A stretch of 64,000 bases of DNA from Pseudomonas abyssi (GCF_002307495.1 NZ_NTMR01000002.1:310001-374000), one strand, 5' to 3'. Shown: positions 27,623-37,975, numbered from the stretch's first letter. The notes: generated by a model not told the origin, from the letters alone. Numbers and translations are program-made.

Positions 27623-28630
27623 ATGCCCATCGACAACAGCATCGTTCACCAGATACACAAGAAGCCCGACGGCCAACCCGCCAGCCTGACCCTGCGCGAG
27701 GCCGAGCTGGCCAGCTCGCAGGCGCTGGAGCAACTGCTGGCCGGCTTGATCGAGGCCTACAACAGCAAGCCCAACAAGGCCTGGGGCTATTTCCATGAGG
27801 AAAGCGGCGCCTACCCGTTCAGCGGCTGGCTGCAGCAGCTGATCGACCAGGAGCTGGACTTTGTCCGCTTCTCCACTCAGGCCACCGAGCACCTGAAGAC
27901 CTTGATGGAAGGCTCCAACCTGGCCCTCGGCGGACACGTGCTGTTCATCCGCTACCGCCAGGGCATGACTGCGTTTCTGGTCATCGCGCTGCTGCACCAC
28001 ACCGAGGGCGTCACCGTGACCGACGAGCTGGACGTGGCCGCTGCCCGCCACCTGGACCTGTCCAGCCTCAATATGGCCGCGCGCATCAACCTGACCGAGT
28101 GGAAACAGAACGCCAGTGCGAAGAACTACATTTCCTTTATTCGCGGGCGCAGCGGCAAGCGGGTATCGGACTACTTCCGCGACTTTATCGGTTGTGTGGA
28201 AGGGGCCAATCCTGAGGAAGAAACCAACACGCTGCTACAGGCCTTCAGCGATTACGTCGGCGAGGCGTCGCTGGAACCCGAGCTGGTGAAGGACAAGGCC
28301 AAGGCCATGAGCAGCTACGTGAACAGCCAGACCCGCGCCGGTGAGCAGGTGGCGCTGGAGGAGCTGTCAGGCGTGCTGGATGAAGAACACCCCCGCGCCT
28401 TCTACGACTATATCCGCAACAAGGATTACGGTCTTAACCCGGAGATGCCGGCCGACAAGCGGGCGATCAACAACTTCCTGCGCTACTACGGCAAGGCCGA
28501 CGGGCTGTCGATCAGCTTTGAGTCGCACCTGCTCGGCGAGCGCGTGGAGTACGACGAGAGTGAAGACGCACTGGTCATCCGTCACCCGCCCAAAGGGCTG
28601 GTACAGCAACTGCGCAACAAGCGGCGCTGA
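27623..28630 (+). CDS. yejK: Nucleoid-associated protein YejK (NdpA)
   Basis: A 335-aa protein matching YejK/NdpA, with [22 protein letters not shown] at the N-terminus, [23 protein letters not shown] in the middle and [16 protein letters not shown] before it. It is a nucleoid-linked DNA-binding protein of obscure role, reported in E. coli to interact with topoisomerase IV. It lies alone between the SLC13 permease and the end of the pel operon, which runs toward it. A GC hairpin at 28650-28672 separates the two. Confidence 0.93.
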   Translation: MPIDNSIVHQIHKKPDGQPASLTLREAELASSQALEQLLAGLIEAYNSKPNKAWGYFHEESGAYPFSGWLQQLIDQELDFVRFSTQATEHLKTLMEGSNLALGGHVLFIRYRQGMTAFLVIALLHHTEGVTVTDELDVAAARHLDLSSLNMAARINLTEWKQNASAKNYISFIRGRSGKRVSDYFRDFIGCVEGANPEEETNTLLQAFSDYVGEASLEPELVKDKAKAMSSYVNSQTRAGEQVALEELSGVLDEEHPRAFYDYIRNKDYGLNPEMPADKRAINNFLRYYGKADGLSISFESHLLGERVEYDESEDALVIRHPPKGLVQQLRNKRR

Positions 28631-28649
28631 GCACAGGTCAGAGGCCTGT

Positions 28650-28672
28650 CGGCCCGCCCAGAACGCGGGCCG
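28650..28672. terminator. GC-rich hairpin between yejK and pelG
   Basis: CGGCCCGC and GCGGGCCG form a perfect 8-bp stem around a 7-nt loop in the 48-bp gap between converging genes. There is no T-tract on either side. Confidence 0.5.
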
Positions 28673-28678
28673 CTAGCC

Positions 28679-30049
28679 TCAATGTTCCAGCATGAAGGTG
28701 CTGTATTCCAGCTTCTGCAGTGCACCGTTCAGGCGCACCAGACCGGCCAGTACACAGACAATCAACGATACGGTGAAGCCGTAGCCGAAGAAGGTCGGCC
28801 CGAGATAGAGGGTTAGCAGGGTCAGCACTGTGTTCAGCAGCACAAACAGCAGGCACAGCTCCAGGGCAATGCGCCGCTTGTCCAGATAGAAGAACACGTT
28901 CAGCAGCGCCATGAACACCACCTGCACACTCACCCCGATCAGATCCACGTAGAACAGCGGCAGGTAGTGCTGAGAAATGCCCAACCGGTCTAGCAGCATG
29001 GGCGCGCCGAGAAACAGCAGCAGCACGGTCAGCCCCTGCACCTTGCAGATCTCCTGCAGGCCTTGACGAATCGACAGGGTCATCTCGTTCTTCAGCTGAC
29101 GGATGTGCTGCAGTGTCTCGCCCTCACGCACGGCGCGGAACAGGCGGTCATACCACTCGGCAAAGTCGGTTTCGATACGTACCAGAAACACCGCCATACC
29201 AGGGATGATCGACAGGTAGGCAAGAAAGATCGGCAGGTCGTAGATCAGCGAGGCGCGCAGCGGGCCAATAACCTGCTCAGAGGTACCCGGGTTAGCCCAG
29301 AACAGAAACTTGTCGATCCAGATACCCAGGTTGTAGAAAAAGCCGGTCAGCAGCAGGCTGACAAAGACCTTGCGGCGCTGGAAAAACTCAAAGGCCACCA
29401 GACGCTCGGACGGATACTGGCGCAGCACATCAAACAGGAAGATGAACAACAGCAGCGCGTGGCCAATCAACAGCGCCAGCAACAGCCCTTCCATGCCGAC
29501 ATTACGCAGAAAAAAAGCGCTGGCAATCATGCCCGCATAGCCCAGCAGCATGACCACCAGGATGCGGTTATAGGCCTTCATGCCGGAGAGGAAGACAATC
29601 ACCAGCCAGAGGTTGCACAGGGTGACGAAGTTGGCCAGCATCAGCACGCGATAAACGAACGACTGGTCAAACAGAACAACCATCACCAGGGTGCCAAGCA
29701 AGCCGGCAAACAGCGTCACCATCAGCAGGATACCCAGCAGGTTGGGCGTGATGGCATCCATCCGCTGCTCAAACAGGCGGTCGGACACAAACCGGGTGAA
29801 GAACAGCTGCAACCCGCCGGTGACAATCAACGAGGTTGCCATCAGATAGGTGACGCTGACCAGAAACTGCCGCACCAGCAGATCCGGCACCACAAAGCCG
29901 ATACTCATGACGCCGATCAGCATCACGCTGATGATCGACAGCACCCAGGGCCCGGAGCTGATCAGCCCGGCGTACAGGTAGGCGCGCAGCGTGGCGCTGT
30001 AGCTGTCCTTGGCGAGAATCCGCCGCAGTTCAAATCCGATACCGGCCAT
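28679..30049 (-). CDS. pelG: Pel polysaccharide inner-membrane transporter PelG
   Basis: A 456-aa polytopic protein with about 12 membrane helices, starting MAGIGFELRRILAKDSYSATLRAYLYAGLISSGPWVLSI, the PelG signature region. It belongs to the flippase-like (MOP) superfamily and is thought to move the growing Pel chain across the inner membrane together with PelD, PelE and PelF. Last gene of the operon; six bases separate it from pelF. The reading frame is complete and of normal length (P. aeruginosa PelG is 456 aa). Confidence 0.96.
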   Translation of the reverse strand: MAGIGFELRRILAKDSYSATLRAYLYAGLISSGPWVLSIISVMLIGVMSIGFVVPDLLVRQFLVSVTYLMATSLIVTGGLQLFFTRFVSDRLFEQRMDAITPNLLGILLMVTLFAGLLGTLVMVVLFDQSFVYRVLMLANFVTLCNLWLVIVFLSGMKAYNRILVVMLLGYAGMIASAFFLRNVGMEGLLLALLIGHALLLFIFLFDVLRQYPSERLVAFEFFQRRKVFVSLLLTGFFYNLGIWIDKFLFWANPGTSEQVIGPLRASLIYDLPIFLAYLSIIPGMAVFLVRIETDFAEWYDRLFRAVREGETLQHIRQLKNEMTLSIRQGLQEICKVQGLTVLLLFLGAPMLLDRLGISQHYLPLFYVDLIGVSVQVVFMALLNVFFYLDKRRIALELCLLFVLLNTVLTLLTLYLGPTFFGYGFTVSLIVCVLAGLVRLNGALQKLEYSTFMLEH

Positions 30050-30055
30050 CTGCTC

Positions 30056-31567
30056 CTAACCCTCTCCGATCGCGTCGCGATACAGCCGCGAGTAACGCGC
30101 AAACATCAATTCATCACTGTAGCGCTGTTGCACCCGCTGCTCGCCGGCCCGTTGCGCTGCGTGCCAGCGCTCGGGGTCCTGCAGCAGGCGCTGGATGGCC
30201 ATGGCGGTCGCCTGCGGGTCGGCAATCGGCACCACTTCACCCGCCATGCCCAGCGCGCGGTCCTGCTCGCCAACCCCCTCGATCAGCTCGCGACAGGAGC
30301 CCACATCCGTACTGACCACCGGCGTGCCGGCGCACCAGGCCTCTAGAATGACCAGCGGCTGAGCCTCGCTGATTGAGGTCAACACCATCACACCCAGCTG
30401 CGGCATGATCTCGCGAATATTGCAAAAGCCCAGAAAGTGCACCTGGCCGGTCAAACCCAGGCTGCTGACCAGGCTGTGACACTCCTGCGCGTACCCCGGG
30501 TCTTCGTCTTCCGGACCGACAATCCAGGCTTCGAACTCGGGGATGTCGCTGACCACCGAGCGCACTGCGCGCAAGAAGGTTTTGACGTCCTTGATCGGCA
30601 CCACGCGGCCAATCAGGCCGGCAACCGGCGCGATGCCCTCGCCGCGCTGTGCCCGCACCCGTTGCCAGTCGCTCAGAGCAATACCGTTGGGAATGACCTG
30701 AGTCAGCGCCGCCTCCGCGCCATCGCGAATCTGACGGGCGCGATTGCCCTCGTACAGCGAGATGATCGGGTCGGCGTTCTGATAGGCCAACAGCCCGGCG
30801 CGCTCGAAGTAGCGAATCCACAGGGTACGGATATAACCACTGCTGGCCGCCAGGCCGCTGATTTCGGCTTCTTCGCTCTTGCCCGCGACCCAGGCTGCCT
30901 GCGCCAGGTCGATCTTGCGCTCTTTGGTGTAGATACCGTGCTCGGTCAGGATGAAGGGACACTGCCAGTAGCCCTTGAGTAGCGCCCCGAGCAACCCGGC
31001 ATAGCCAGTCGACACGGCGTGCACGGCACGCGCTCGCGGCAGGCTGGCCAGCAACTCGGTCAACATGATCAATGGCGCCTGCATGGTGCGCAGGGTCCAG
31101 AAATAATCAATGAACGAGGGGTCGCTGCAATGCTCCAGATAGCCCTGGCTCAGCACTTGCCAACTGGCTTCACTGCGCAGCAGCTGAGCACTGGTGATAC
31201 GGCCCGCGGCCAGTTGCTGCAGCAACTGTTGACCCTGCTCCGGGCTGGGCGCCTCCGGGTGCTGAAAATAGCGGTACAGGCTTTCCAGCGCGTCGCGGTC
31301 GCCGACCGGCGGCGTATCATCCGGCCGCGCCGGGTAACGCCAGGCATCGGAGACGAACACTTCCTGCAGGTGCACCACATTGGGCGGCACCTCGTAGTGA
31401 CGCTTGGGATAGGCGCTGCGCTCGCCGCCGATAAACACCACGGAAAAGCGCACATCCGGCAGCCCCAGCAGCATCTGATGTACCCAGCTGGACACACCAC
31501 CGCGTACGTACGGCCAGGTTCCTTCCAGCAGCAGACAGATGTCTGCCTGTGGTGCACTCATAACCAA
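30056..31567 (-). CDS. pelF: Pel polysaccharide glycosyltransferase PelF
   Basis: A 503-aa GT4-family (GT-B fold) glycosyltransferase. The N-terminal domain opens with DICLLLEGTWPYVRGGVSSW, characteristic of PelF. The C-terminal donor site has GLIGRVVPIKDVKTF and the EX7E motif in SEAQPLVILEAW. It polymerises the Pel chain in the cytoplasm from nucleotide-sugar donors. The start overlaps the pelE end by 10 bp. The frame is intact, so polymer synthesis should be possible even though pelA is broken. Confidence 0.97.
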   Translation of the reverse strand: MVMSAPQADICLLLEGTWPYVRGGVSSWVHQMLLGLPDVRFSVVFIGGERSAYPKRHYEVPPNVVHLQEVFVSDAWRYPARPDDTPPVGDRDALESLYRYFQHPEAPSPEQGQQLLQQLAAGRITSAQLLRSEASWQVLSQGYLEHCSDPSFIDYFWTLRTMQAPLIMLTELLASLPRARAVHAVSTGYAGLLGALLKGYWQCPFILTEHGIYTKERKIDLAQAAWVAGKSEEAEISGLAASSGYIRTLWIRYFERAGLLAYQNADPIISLYEGNRARQIRDGAEAALTQVIPNGIALSDWQRVRAQRGEGIAPVAGLIGRVVPIKDVKTFLRAVRSVVSDIPEFEAWIVGPEDEDPGYAQECHSLVSSLGLTGQVHFLGFCNIREIMPQLGVMVLTSISEAQPLVILEAWCAGTPVVSTDVGSCRELIEGVGEQDRALGMAGEVVPIADPQATAMAIQRLLQDPERWHAAQRAGEQRVQQRYSDELMFARYSRLYRDAIGEG

Positions 31568-32538
31568 TACCCCACCGTCGCGGCCAAGGGCGGCTTGGCC
31601 TGCAACGCGGGAGGAATACGCTGCAGTTGCACGACCACCTCGCGATAGCGATGTTCAAGAAAGGCAACCTCTGCCAGCAGTGGCGCCAGCCGCGCCGGCC
31701 CGACGCCGAGATCAGCGGCCTGCTGCAGATAACGGCGTGCCTCCAGGCTCTGGCGGCGCGCGATCTGGACACGTCCTGCCAGCACGGCCAGCTCCCCGCT
31801 GGGCTCTGCGTTCAGCGCAGCGTCAGCATGCTCCAGCGCCTGCTGCAGCACGTGGCGCAATACACCTCCCTGAGCCAGCCCCAGATAGGCCAGCTCCCAA
31901 TACCAACTTGCCAGGGCCGCGCGGGTACCCGACGACGGACTCTCGGCCTGCAGTTCCAGCAGGCGCTCGATCTGCTGGTTGATGTGGTTTTCACGCTGAT
32001 CCAGCATCGAGTAGGCCAACAGGCGAACATCGTCCTCCGGATCACGCAGCGCCAGCTTGAGTACCGGTACCGCTTCGTTACCGGGCATGGTCCGAGTGGC
32101 CAGCAACGCTGCGAGGCGGCGCTCGGAGTCACCAGCCAGTTGCAGCACGTCCTGCAGACCACCATCGTTGAACAGGGGGGACTGCCATTGATCTACCGCG
32201 CGATAGGGCAAGCTCGGCATACGCGTCAACTGCCAGCCCTGCTCACGCTCGCGGCGCGGCAGATAGAGACCGGGGAACACTCCGGCGATGGTACCGACGG
32301 CGCCGACCACCGGGATAAAGAAGATCAGGCTGAACAGCAGCAACGGCGACCAGGGCAAAGGAAAGCGGTAACGCCGGGGCAACACCAGCCAGAGCGCAGC
32401 CGCCAGCATCAACGAGGCAATGGCATGCGGAACGACATACAGATACAGCCCCTCGATCAGCGACGGGTTGCTCAGCAGTCCTCCCCAGCTCCCCAGCTCA
32501 AAGGCCAGGGCGCCGCTAAATAGCCACTTGCTGGTCAT
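31558..32538 (-). CDS. pelE: Pel biosynthesis protein PelE
   Basis: A 326-aa protein. Two or three membrane helices lie in the first 100 residues (LMLAAALWLVLP; SPLLLFSLIFFIPVVGAVGTIAGVF), followed by a helical-repeat region of TPR type, rich in LAxxxWELAYLGLAQGG-like units. PelE belongs to the inner-membrane PelDEFG complex and is thought to help couple c-di-GMP-bound PelD to PelF. The start overlaps pelD by 23 bp and the end overlaps pelF by 10 bp, consistent with translational coupling. Confidence 0.93.
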   Translation of the reverse strand: MTSKWLFSGALAFELGSWGGLLSNPSLIEGLYLYVVPHAIASLMLAAALWLVLPRRYRFPLPWSPLLLFSLIFFIPVVGAVGTIAGVFPGLYLPRREREQGWQLTRMPSLPYRAVDQWQSPLFNDGGLQDVLQLAGDSERRLAALLATRTMPGNEAVPVLKLALRDPEDDVRLLAYSMLDQRENHINQQIERLLELQAESPSSGTRAALASWYWELAYLGLAQGGVLRHVLQQALEHADAALNAEPSGELAVLAGRVQIARRQSLEARRYLQQAADLGVGPARLAPLLAEVAFLEHRYREVVVQLQRIPPALQAKPPLAATVGYWL

Positions 32539-33880
32539 TCAGACCACACTCCTTGTAGAGGAAGTCGGCCAGCGCGCTGTCACTCTGCTGCTGGCGAATC
32601 TCGAAGTTGTGGACGACCACGCCCAGCTCGCTGAGAGTGGATGCGTTTTCAAAGCGCTCCTGCACCATGCGGTCGAGTCGCTGACGGTAACCGCGACTGC
32701 CATCCTGATCGGTCAGTGGCATCAGCACCAGCAGGCCTTCGCCGCCATTGGCGCGCGGTACCAATACCTGCAGATCCAGGCCACGCTGGCTTTCCACCAG
32801 CAGCTTCTGCAGCTTTTCACTGTCTGCCGGCAACTCGACAAAGGCCAGGCTGCCCGGCAGATCATGTTCGGCAGCATCTCGCCGGGCGCGGCGCAGTTGC
32901 TGGGAGAACCGGCGCGCTTCGGCATCATCCGGGCGCAACAGCTGCCGTGGCGTCTGCAACAGGTCGGCCATATGGCCACCCAGCAGCGCCAGCAGCGTAA
33001 AGGTGCGTTCGTTGAAGGCAAAGAAAGGCATGCTGTGCACAGCCACCACGGCGAGTACCTGTCCATCCACCGAGAGCAGCGGTATACAGGCCTGCAGGGC
33101 CGACACCTGTTCCTCGCGGCCGGTCTCCAGATAGCTGTCGCGCACACTGACCACCTCGCCGCGCTGCAAGCACAGCGTCAGCAGCAGGTCGTCGGCAGGC
33201 ACCTGGCCGGGCTCGCCCACCTCGGCCAGCGACCGTTGCAACTGCGCCTCACCGTCCTGTACGGCAAACAGGGCCGCAGCGTTGAACGAACCATACTGTC
33301 CCAGCACGCCCAGCAACGAGGGTGCCATTTGGGCCAGCAGGTCGCCTTCGGACTTGTCCTGCAATTGGCGACGCAGCAACAACAGGGTACTGCGCAGGCT
33401 GGTATCGCTGCCGGCGACACGCTGCTCCAGACGTTCATGGGAGCTGCGCAGCACATGGTAGGCGCGGGTAAATTCGTCGAGGCGGTACTGACGGTATTCG
33501 TTGGCCGTTTGCAGGCGCTCCAGACGGCGCCCCCAGAGGTCACGGAACTCGCCCACCACCATGCTGGAGACCAGCACCCCGACGATAAAGGAGCCGGGCA
33601 ACTGCACGTAGCCGGGCGTGCCCAATCGGTGCAGCACAAGGGCAGCCAACACCAGCAGAGCCGCACTGCAAGCGCCCTGCAGGAAGCCATAGCGCACAGC
33701 CAGCAGCAAGGGCGCCAGAATCGGCCAGGGGAAGCCCTGCAGAAACAGCGGGTCCGCCGGGTGCAGCCAATAGCAAAGCCCCAGCACCAGCGCCGTCAGC
33801 AACGGCGTTTCCAGCCACGCCCAGCGGCGATTGCCGATGGCGATGAGGCTGTAGTCCTTGTGCACCGAGTTCTTGAACAT
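32516..33880 (-). CDS. pelD: c-di-GMP receptor PelD
   Basis: A 454-aa inner-membrane receptor. About four N-terminal helices are followed by a coiled-coil linker, a GAF domain (about residues 160-310) and a degenerate GGDEF domain. The active-site loop reads GGEG, so no cyclase activity is expected. The inhibitory-site motif RGLD is intact at residues 366-369, one off from the R367/D370 pair that binds c-di-GMP in P. aeruginosa PelD. Binding switches on Pel synthesis after translation. The start shares one base with the pelC stop (TAATG). Confidence 0.96.
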   Translation of the reverse strand: MFKNSVHKDYSLIAIGNRRWAWLETPLLTALVLGLCYWLHPADPLFLQGFPWPILAPLLLAVRYGFLQGACSAALLVLAALVLHRLGTPGYVQLPGSFIVGVLVSSMVVGEFRDLWGRRLERLQTANEYRQYRLDEFTRAYHVLRSSHERLEQRVAGSDTSLRSTLLLLRRQLQDKSEGDLLAQMAPSLLGVLGQYGSFNAAALFAVQDGEAQLQRSLAEVGEPGQVPADDLLLTLCLQRGEVVSVRDSYLETGREEQVSALQACIPLLSVDGQVLAVVAVHSMPFFAFNERTFTLLALLGGHMADLLQTPRQLLRPDDAEARRFSQQLRRARRDAAEHDLPGSLAFVELPADSEKLQKLLVESQRGLDLQVLVPRANGGEGLLVLMPLTDQDGSRGYRQRLDRMVQERFENASTLSELGVVVHNFEIRQQQSDSALADFLYKECGLNDQQVAI

Positions 33881-34398
33881 TAGTCGATCCGCAGGTCACC
33901 GATCAGGGTATTGAGTACCTTCTGTGCCGAGCCGGCCAGGCTTTCACGCGACCAGCCGGCGCGGGCGCCGCTGTTGCTCCACAGCACCTGTCCGGTGCGC
34001 GCATCCAGCACGCGCAAGCTCAGGCCCACGGCGGGTTCACCGTCCAGACCATTCTTGTACTGCCACTCCTCGACGCTGCCGCTGACGAGGTAGTCAAAGC
34101 TCTGGCCCTGGGCCCACTGCAGGGCCTGCTCATAGCGCTTGCGATCATCCAGCACCAGCAGATCCTGGTCCTCTACGTGGGGATAAACCCGCGGCTGGAT
34201 GCCCTCTTCCGAGAGCACGCTGAGCAGGATCTGCTCGCTGCGCTCGCCAGCCTGCGGCGTCTGTGAATAGTTGACCATCGGCAGCAGGCCCCAGCTGGCG
34301 GACGCCGGAAAGCTCGGGCCGTTGTTGCCGGAGAAGGTGCTGCAGGCGGAGACGGCCAGCAAGGTCGCCGCCAGTGTCATACCCTTGAGAATACGCAT
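33880..34398 (-). CDS. pelC: Outer-membrane lipoprotein PelC
   Basis: A 172-aa lipoprotein, the same length as P. aeruginosa PelC. The signal peptide MRILKGMTLAATLLAVSAC ends at the lipobox VSAC with Cys19. PelC forms a ring at the periplasmic face of the outer membrane and guides the cationic polymer to the PelB pore. ATG 34398 has AAAGGAG upstream; the longer frame (to 34566) lies inside pelB and was rejected. The stop shares one base with the pelD start. Confidence 0.95.
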   Translation of the reverse strand: MRILKGMTLAATLLAVSACSTFSGNNGPSFPASASWGLLPMVNYSQTPQAGERSEQILLSVLSEEGIQPRVYPHVEDQDLLVLDDRKRYEQALQWAQGQSFDYLVSGSVEEWQYKNGLDGEPAVGLSLRVLDARTGQVLWSNSGARAGWSRESLAGSAQKVLNTLIGDLRID

Positions 34399-34420
34399 GT
34401 TGTGCTCCTTTGTTGTGCCT

Positions 34421-37400
34421 TCAGCGACCGAAGCGGCTGCTGTAGGAAATCGTTGCGGTACCGCCCGCCTCGCCGTCACCGCCGACCGGCTCCGACTGGT
34501 AGCCCGCGGTAAACGCCAGTTCATCATCACCAAACACCTCAATACCAATACCGGCATTGATGGCAAAATTCATGCTCTGGTCTTCCCAGTCCCAACCGGT
34601 CGAGGTATCCAGCAACCAGGTGTACTGGCCCCGGTTGCGGTTGATCAGTCCCGGCATGCCACGACGCAGCTGACTGCCGATATAGATCCGCCCGACGCGC
34701 TCAGGCAGCAGTTGATCGACCGTGACATCGTTCTGCCGCACCGCGCCGCCGTTGGCCACCAGCAGAGAATCCAGCGGCTCGCCGCTGAGGCTGTTGCGCT
34801 GATACTCGATGCCGCTGCGCAGAATCCAGGTGGGTCCCTCAAAGAACTGGATCTGGCTGAACTCCAGGTTCAGCTGCTGCCCGGAGCCGATATCAACACC
34901 CGAGCGGGTCTCGAACTCACGCTGGGCGACCTGCCAGCTCAACTGGTCACGCGCGCTGAAGGCGTGGCTGGCTCGCAGCCAGAGTGCGCTTTCCTGTCCG
35001 AGCGCGCGCATCAGACCCGTCTCGCGGCTTTCTCGCTGCCAGTCGGCGCCCACTTCCACCTCGTTGCCGCCTTCACTCCAGCGCCTGGCGATGCCGGCGC
35101 CGGTGCGGTTATCATCCTGTCGGTCGCTGTGGTCCAGCGTCACCGACAGGTCGCCGTTGCCCAGCTGGCGCTCGGCGCGCAGCAGCAGGTTCTGCTCGGA
35201 CCCGAGCACACTGCTGTCGAGCAGCGAGGAGTCATAGGTCACCCGGCCGCCATCGGCACGCAGGTACCAGTTCTCGCCAATAAAGCGCGCGATGCTGAGC
35301 TGCGGGCCACGGGTCTTCAGGCCGCCAAAGTCTTCCTGCCCCCAGCTGACACGCACGCCCTGCGGGTAGCGCTCAAGAAAGGCAACCGACTGTCGCCACA
35401 ACTGGCGGCGCACAGCCAGCGGCTGCTCATCGCCGAGCGAGGACAGCGCCTGGGCCATGGCCTGATTGTCGTCACCCAGACGCTCCTGCGCGGCAACCCG
35501 GTGGGCGTCATCAACCTGCGGGTTGACCAGCAGCGCGGCCAGCGCCTCGCGATTGTTGGTGCGCAGCGCTTCCTGAATGCGCTGATAGCCCTCTTCACGC
35601 AGCCCGCGTGCACGGCCCCAGGCCAGCCAGGCGTCCTTTTGCGCTTCCTGATTGATGCTGTCCAGCCGTGCCAGCTGCGCGGCATACCACAGCTGCAGCA
35701 TGCCGACCGAGCCATCGTGCCAACGCTGCAGCCCGGCCAGCGCCTGGCGGGGTGAGCCACCGGCGGTCATCAGACGCGTCCAGATCTGGCGTTCGGTAAA
35801 GGGCGCCCGTTCGGTCTCGGCAAAGCGCAGGCGGTTGAGCAGGCGTGAACGCAGCTGCAGCGCGGCCGCCTCTCTGCCGCTCGCCTCAAGTGCGTCGGCG
35901 TAGGCCGCCAGCGCCAGCGTGTCCTCGGGTTGTTCGCGCAGGTGGCGATTGAACCATTGCAGCGCCTGAGTATTGCGCGAGAGCAGTTGATTGGCCGCGC
36001 CCATGGGCAGCCACATGACCGGCACCGATTGCGCTTCGCCCTCCCACTGACGCAGGGCACGGGCCAGCTTGGTCCGGTCAGCACTGTCGACAAACAGCCA
36101 GAGGATCCGTGCGCGCAGCAGGCTGTTGCGCGGCTGGCGCGACAGCCCCTGCAGGTACAACCGCTCTGCTTCGGCAAACTGCCCGGCGCGCTCGGCCAGC
36201 AAACCGCGCGCCAACAGCACCGGCATCAGATTGGCGCTTGCCGGCTGCTGCATCGCCTCGGCCACCAGCGTTTCCATCAACTCCCAGTCCTGCTGTTCTT
36301 CGGCCAGTTGCAGGGCATCGGTCAGGTAGCGGGTATCGCCCGTGCGCCGCCAGTTTGCTACCTGAATCCGCAGCGCCAACGCCGGGTCGCGTTGCCGGTA
36401 CATATCAACCAGCTGCGCCTGCTCGCTTTGCAGCAGCACGGCGCCCTGCGCCAACAGCGCCTCGTAGCTGGCCAGTACCGCGTCGTCGCGCTCCAGCTCC
36501 CAGGCCAGCGCAGCGCGCAGGCGCCAGTAATCCGGGCTGAGCTGATCGAGCGGTGCCACGTCCAGCACCTGCCAGGCCTGCTCAGGCTGATACAGATTCC
36601 AGAGCACCTCGGCCCAACTCATGCGTTCAGTGATCGTCAGCTGGTGACGCCCGGCAAATTGCGGCCAGGTATCGGCTTCGCGTTGCAGCAGCTCGCGGTT
36701 ATGCAGGTTCTGCACCAGACGGGTCCAGGCCAGACGCTGGCTGGAAGCGCGCTGCAGATAGCCGCGCAGCCAGTTCTCCGCCATGGCCGGCGTGCCGCGC
36801 TGCTCATGGGCATAGACCAGTGCGTCAAGCTCCTCATCGCTGAGGCGGCGGGAGGCTGCCGTGGCGCCGAGCAGCTGTATGCCGCGGTTGTAATCAAACA
36901 GCTGGAACGCCAGACGCCACGCTTTGTCGCGCGCTTCGGCATCCGCCGCCATATCCAGATAGGCCACCCAGTAGTCCAGCGCCGCTTCGGGCTGGCCGCG
37001 CCACTGCCCCAGCTGAGCCATTTGCCGCAGCAGCTCGGCGCTGGGCGGTGACTGCGCCAACAGGTCTTTGCCCACCTCCCAGGCCGTAGCCGTGTCGCCT
37101 GCCGCCAGCGCCATGTCGAATCGTGCTTGCAGGGCAGCCACGCTATCGGGCTCAGCCCGACGCCAGTGCTCTGCCAGGCGCGTTGCCAGGTCATAGCGCA
37201 TCGCGCCCTGCGCTGTCTGTACGCTGCGCAGCCACCAGTCGTCGCCCAAGGTGCTCAAGCTGCCGCTGTCGAGCAGTTGCACCGCATAGACACTGGCTGC
37301 CTGAGCCTGATCGGCAGCCAGCAGACCGTTATAGGCCAGCAATGCAAATTGGCGCCGCCCCTCAACAGTGCGTGCTTGCTCGGCCAGTTGCTGGTAGATG

Positions 37401-37975
37401 ACGGCGGCATCGGCGGGCTGCTCCGCAGCCAGATACCAACGTGCGGCGGCCAACTGGTGCGCTTGCTGATCAGGCCCTTCGACCTGCGCCATCGCCAGGT
37501 GCAGATCTGCGGCGCGTCCCGGCAGACCAAGCGCCAGCGCCAGGTCTGCCAGCTGGATTTGCTGCGCGGGAGTCAGCCCGGCCAGATCGAACTCGGCCAG
37601 CCGCTGACGTGCACTCAGAATCGCCTGCTCGTCACGGCGCACAGTGGCCATGCGGCCATCGAGCACCAGGTTGTAGAAGCGCCGAGCCTGCTCATCACCG
37701 CCCTGCCAGTCACCCAGATGCTTCAGCGCACGCGAGAACTCGCCGCGCGAGATCAGCATCTCAACCAATTCCGAGCGCAGCTCGATATTGTCAGGCTCAG
37801 CCGCCAATAGCAGCTCGGCGTAGCCCACCGACACCGCGTCGGTCTCGCCCTGGGGCATAAAGGCGTCCTTGTTCTGATACGTCAGCACCAGAACCACCAG
37901 CACCAGCAAAATAGCCAGCCCCATGGCCCATGGCCGGAACAGCGGGGTCGACTCAGCGGCAGGCGAGTACTGCAT
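34421..37975 (-). CDS. pelB: Pel export porin PelB
   Basis: A 1184-aa protein (P. aeruginosa PelB is close to 1190 aa). A single N-terminal membrane helix (about residues 16-34) is followed by a very long TPR scaffold of helix-turn-helix repeats and a C-terminal beta-barrel of about 300 residues ending in the aromatic-containing strand SYSSRFGR. It carries Pel across the outer membrane, and its TPRs bind PelA and modulate deacetylation. The start overlaps the pelA end by 23 bp. The frame is open throughout. Confidence 0.95.
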   Translation of the reverse strand: MQYSPAAESTPLFRPWAMGLAILLVLVVLVLTYQNKDAFMPQGETDAVSVGYAELLLAAEPDNIELRSELVEMLISRGEFSRALKHLGDWQGGDEQARRFYNLVLDGRMATVRRDEQAILSARQRLAEFDLAGLTPAQQIQLADLALALGLPGRAADLHLAMAQVEGPDQQAHQLAAARWYLAAEQPADAAVIYQQLAEQARTVEGRRQFALLAYNGLLAADQAQAASVYAVQLLDSGSLSTLGDDWWLRSVQTAQGAMRYDLATRLAEHWRRAEPDSVAALQARFDMALAAGDTATAWEVGKDLLAQSPPSAELLRQMAQLGQWRGQPEAALDYWVAYLDMAADAEARDKAWRLAFQLFDYNRGIQLLGATAASRRLSDEELDALVYAHEQRGTPAMAENWLRGYLQRASSQRLAWTRLVQNLHNRELLQREADTWPQFAGRHQLTITERMSWAEVLWNLYQPEQAWQVLDVAPLDQLSPDYWRLRAALAWELERDDAVLASYEALLAQGAVLLQSEQAQLVDMYRQRDPALALRIQVANWRRTGDTRYLTDALQLAEEQQDWELMETLVAEAMQQPASANLMPVLLARGLLAERAGQFAEAERLYLQGLSRQPRNSLLRARILWLFVDSADRTKLARALRQWEGEAQSVPVMWLPMGAANQLLSRNTQALQWFNRHLREQPEDTLALAAYADALEASGREAAALQLRSRLLNRLRFAETERAPFTERQIWTRLMTAGGSPRQALAGLQRWHDGSVGMLQLWYAAQLARLDSINQEAQKDAWLAWGRARGLREEGYQRIQEALRTNNREALAALLVNPQVDDAHRVAAQERLGDDNQAMAQALSSLGDEQPLAVRRQLWRQSVAFLERYPQGVRVSWGQEDFGGLKTRGPQLSIARFIGENWYLRADGGRVTYDSSLLDSSVLGSEQNLLLRAERQLGNGDLSVTLDHSDRQDDNRTGAGIARRWSEGGNEVEVGADWQRESRETGLMRALGQESALWLRASHAFSARDQLSWQVAQREFETRSGVDIGSGQQLNLEFSQIQFFEGPTWILRSGIEYQRNSLSGEPLDSLLVANGGAVRQNDVTVDQLLPERVGRIYIGSQLRRGMPGLINRNRGQYTWLLDTSTGWDWEDQSMNFAINAGIGIEVFGDDELAFTAGYQSEPVGGDGEAGGTATISYSSRFGR

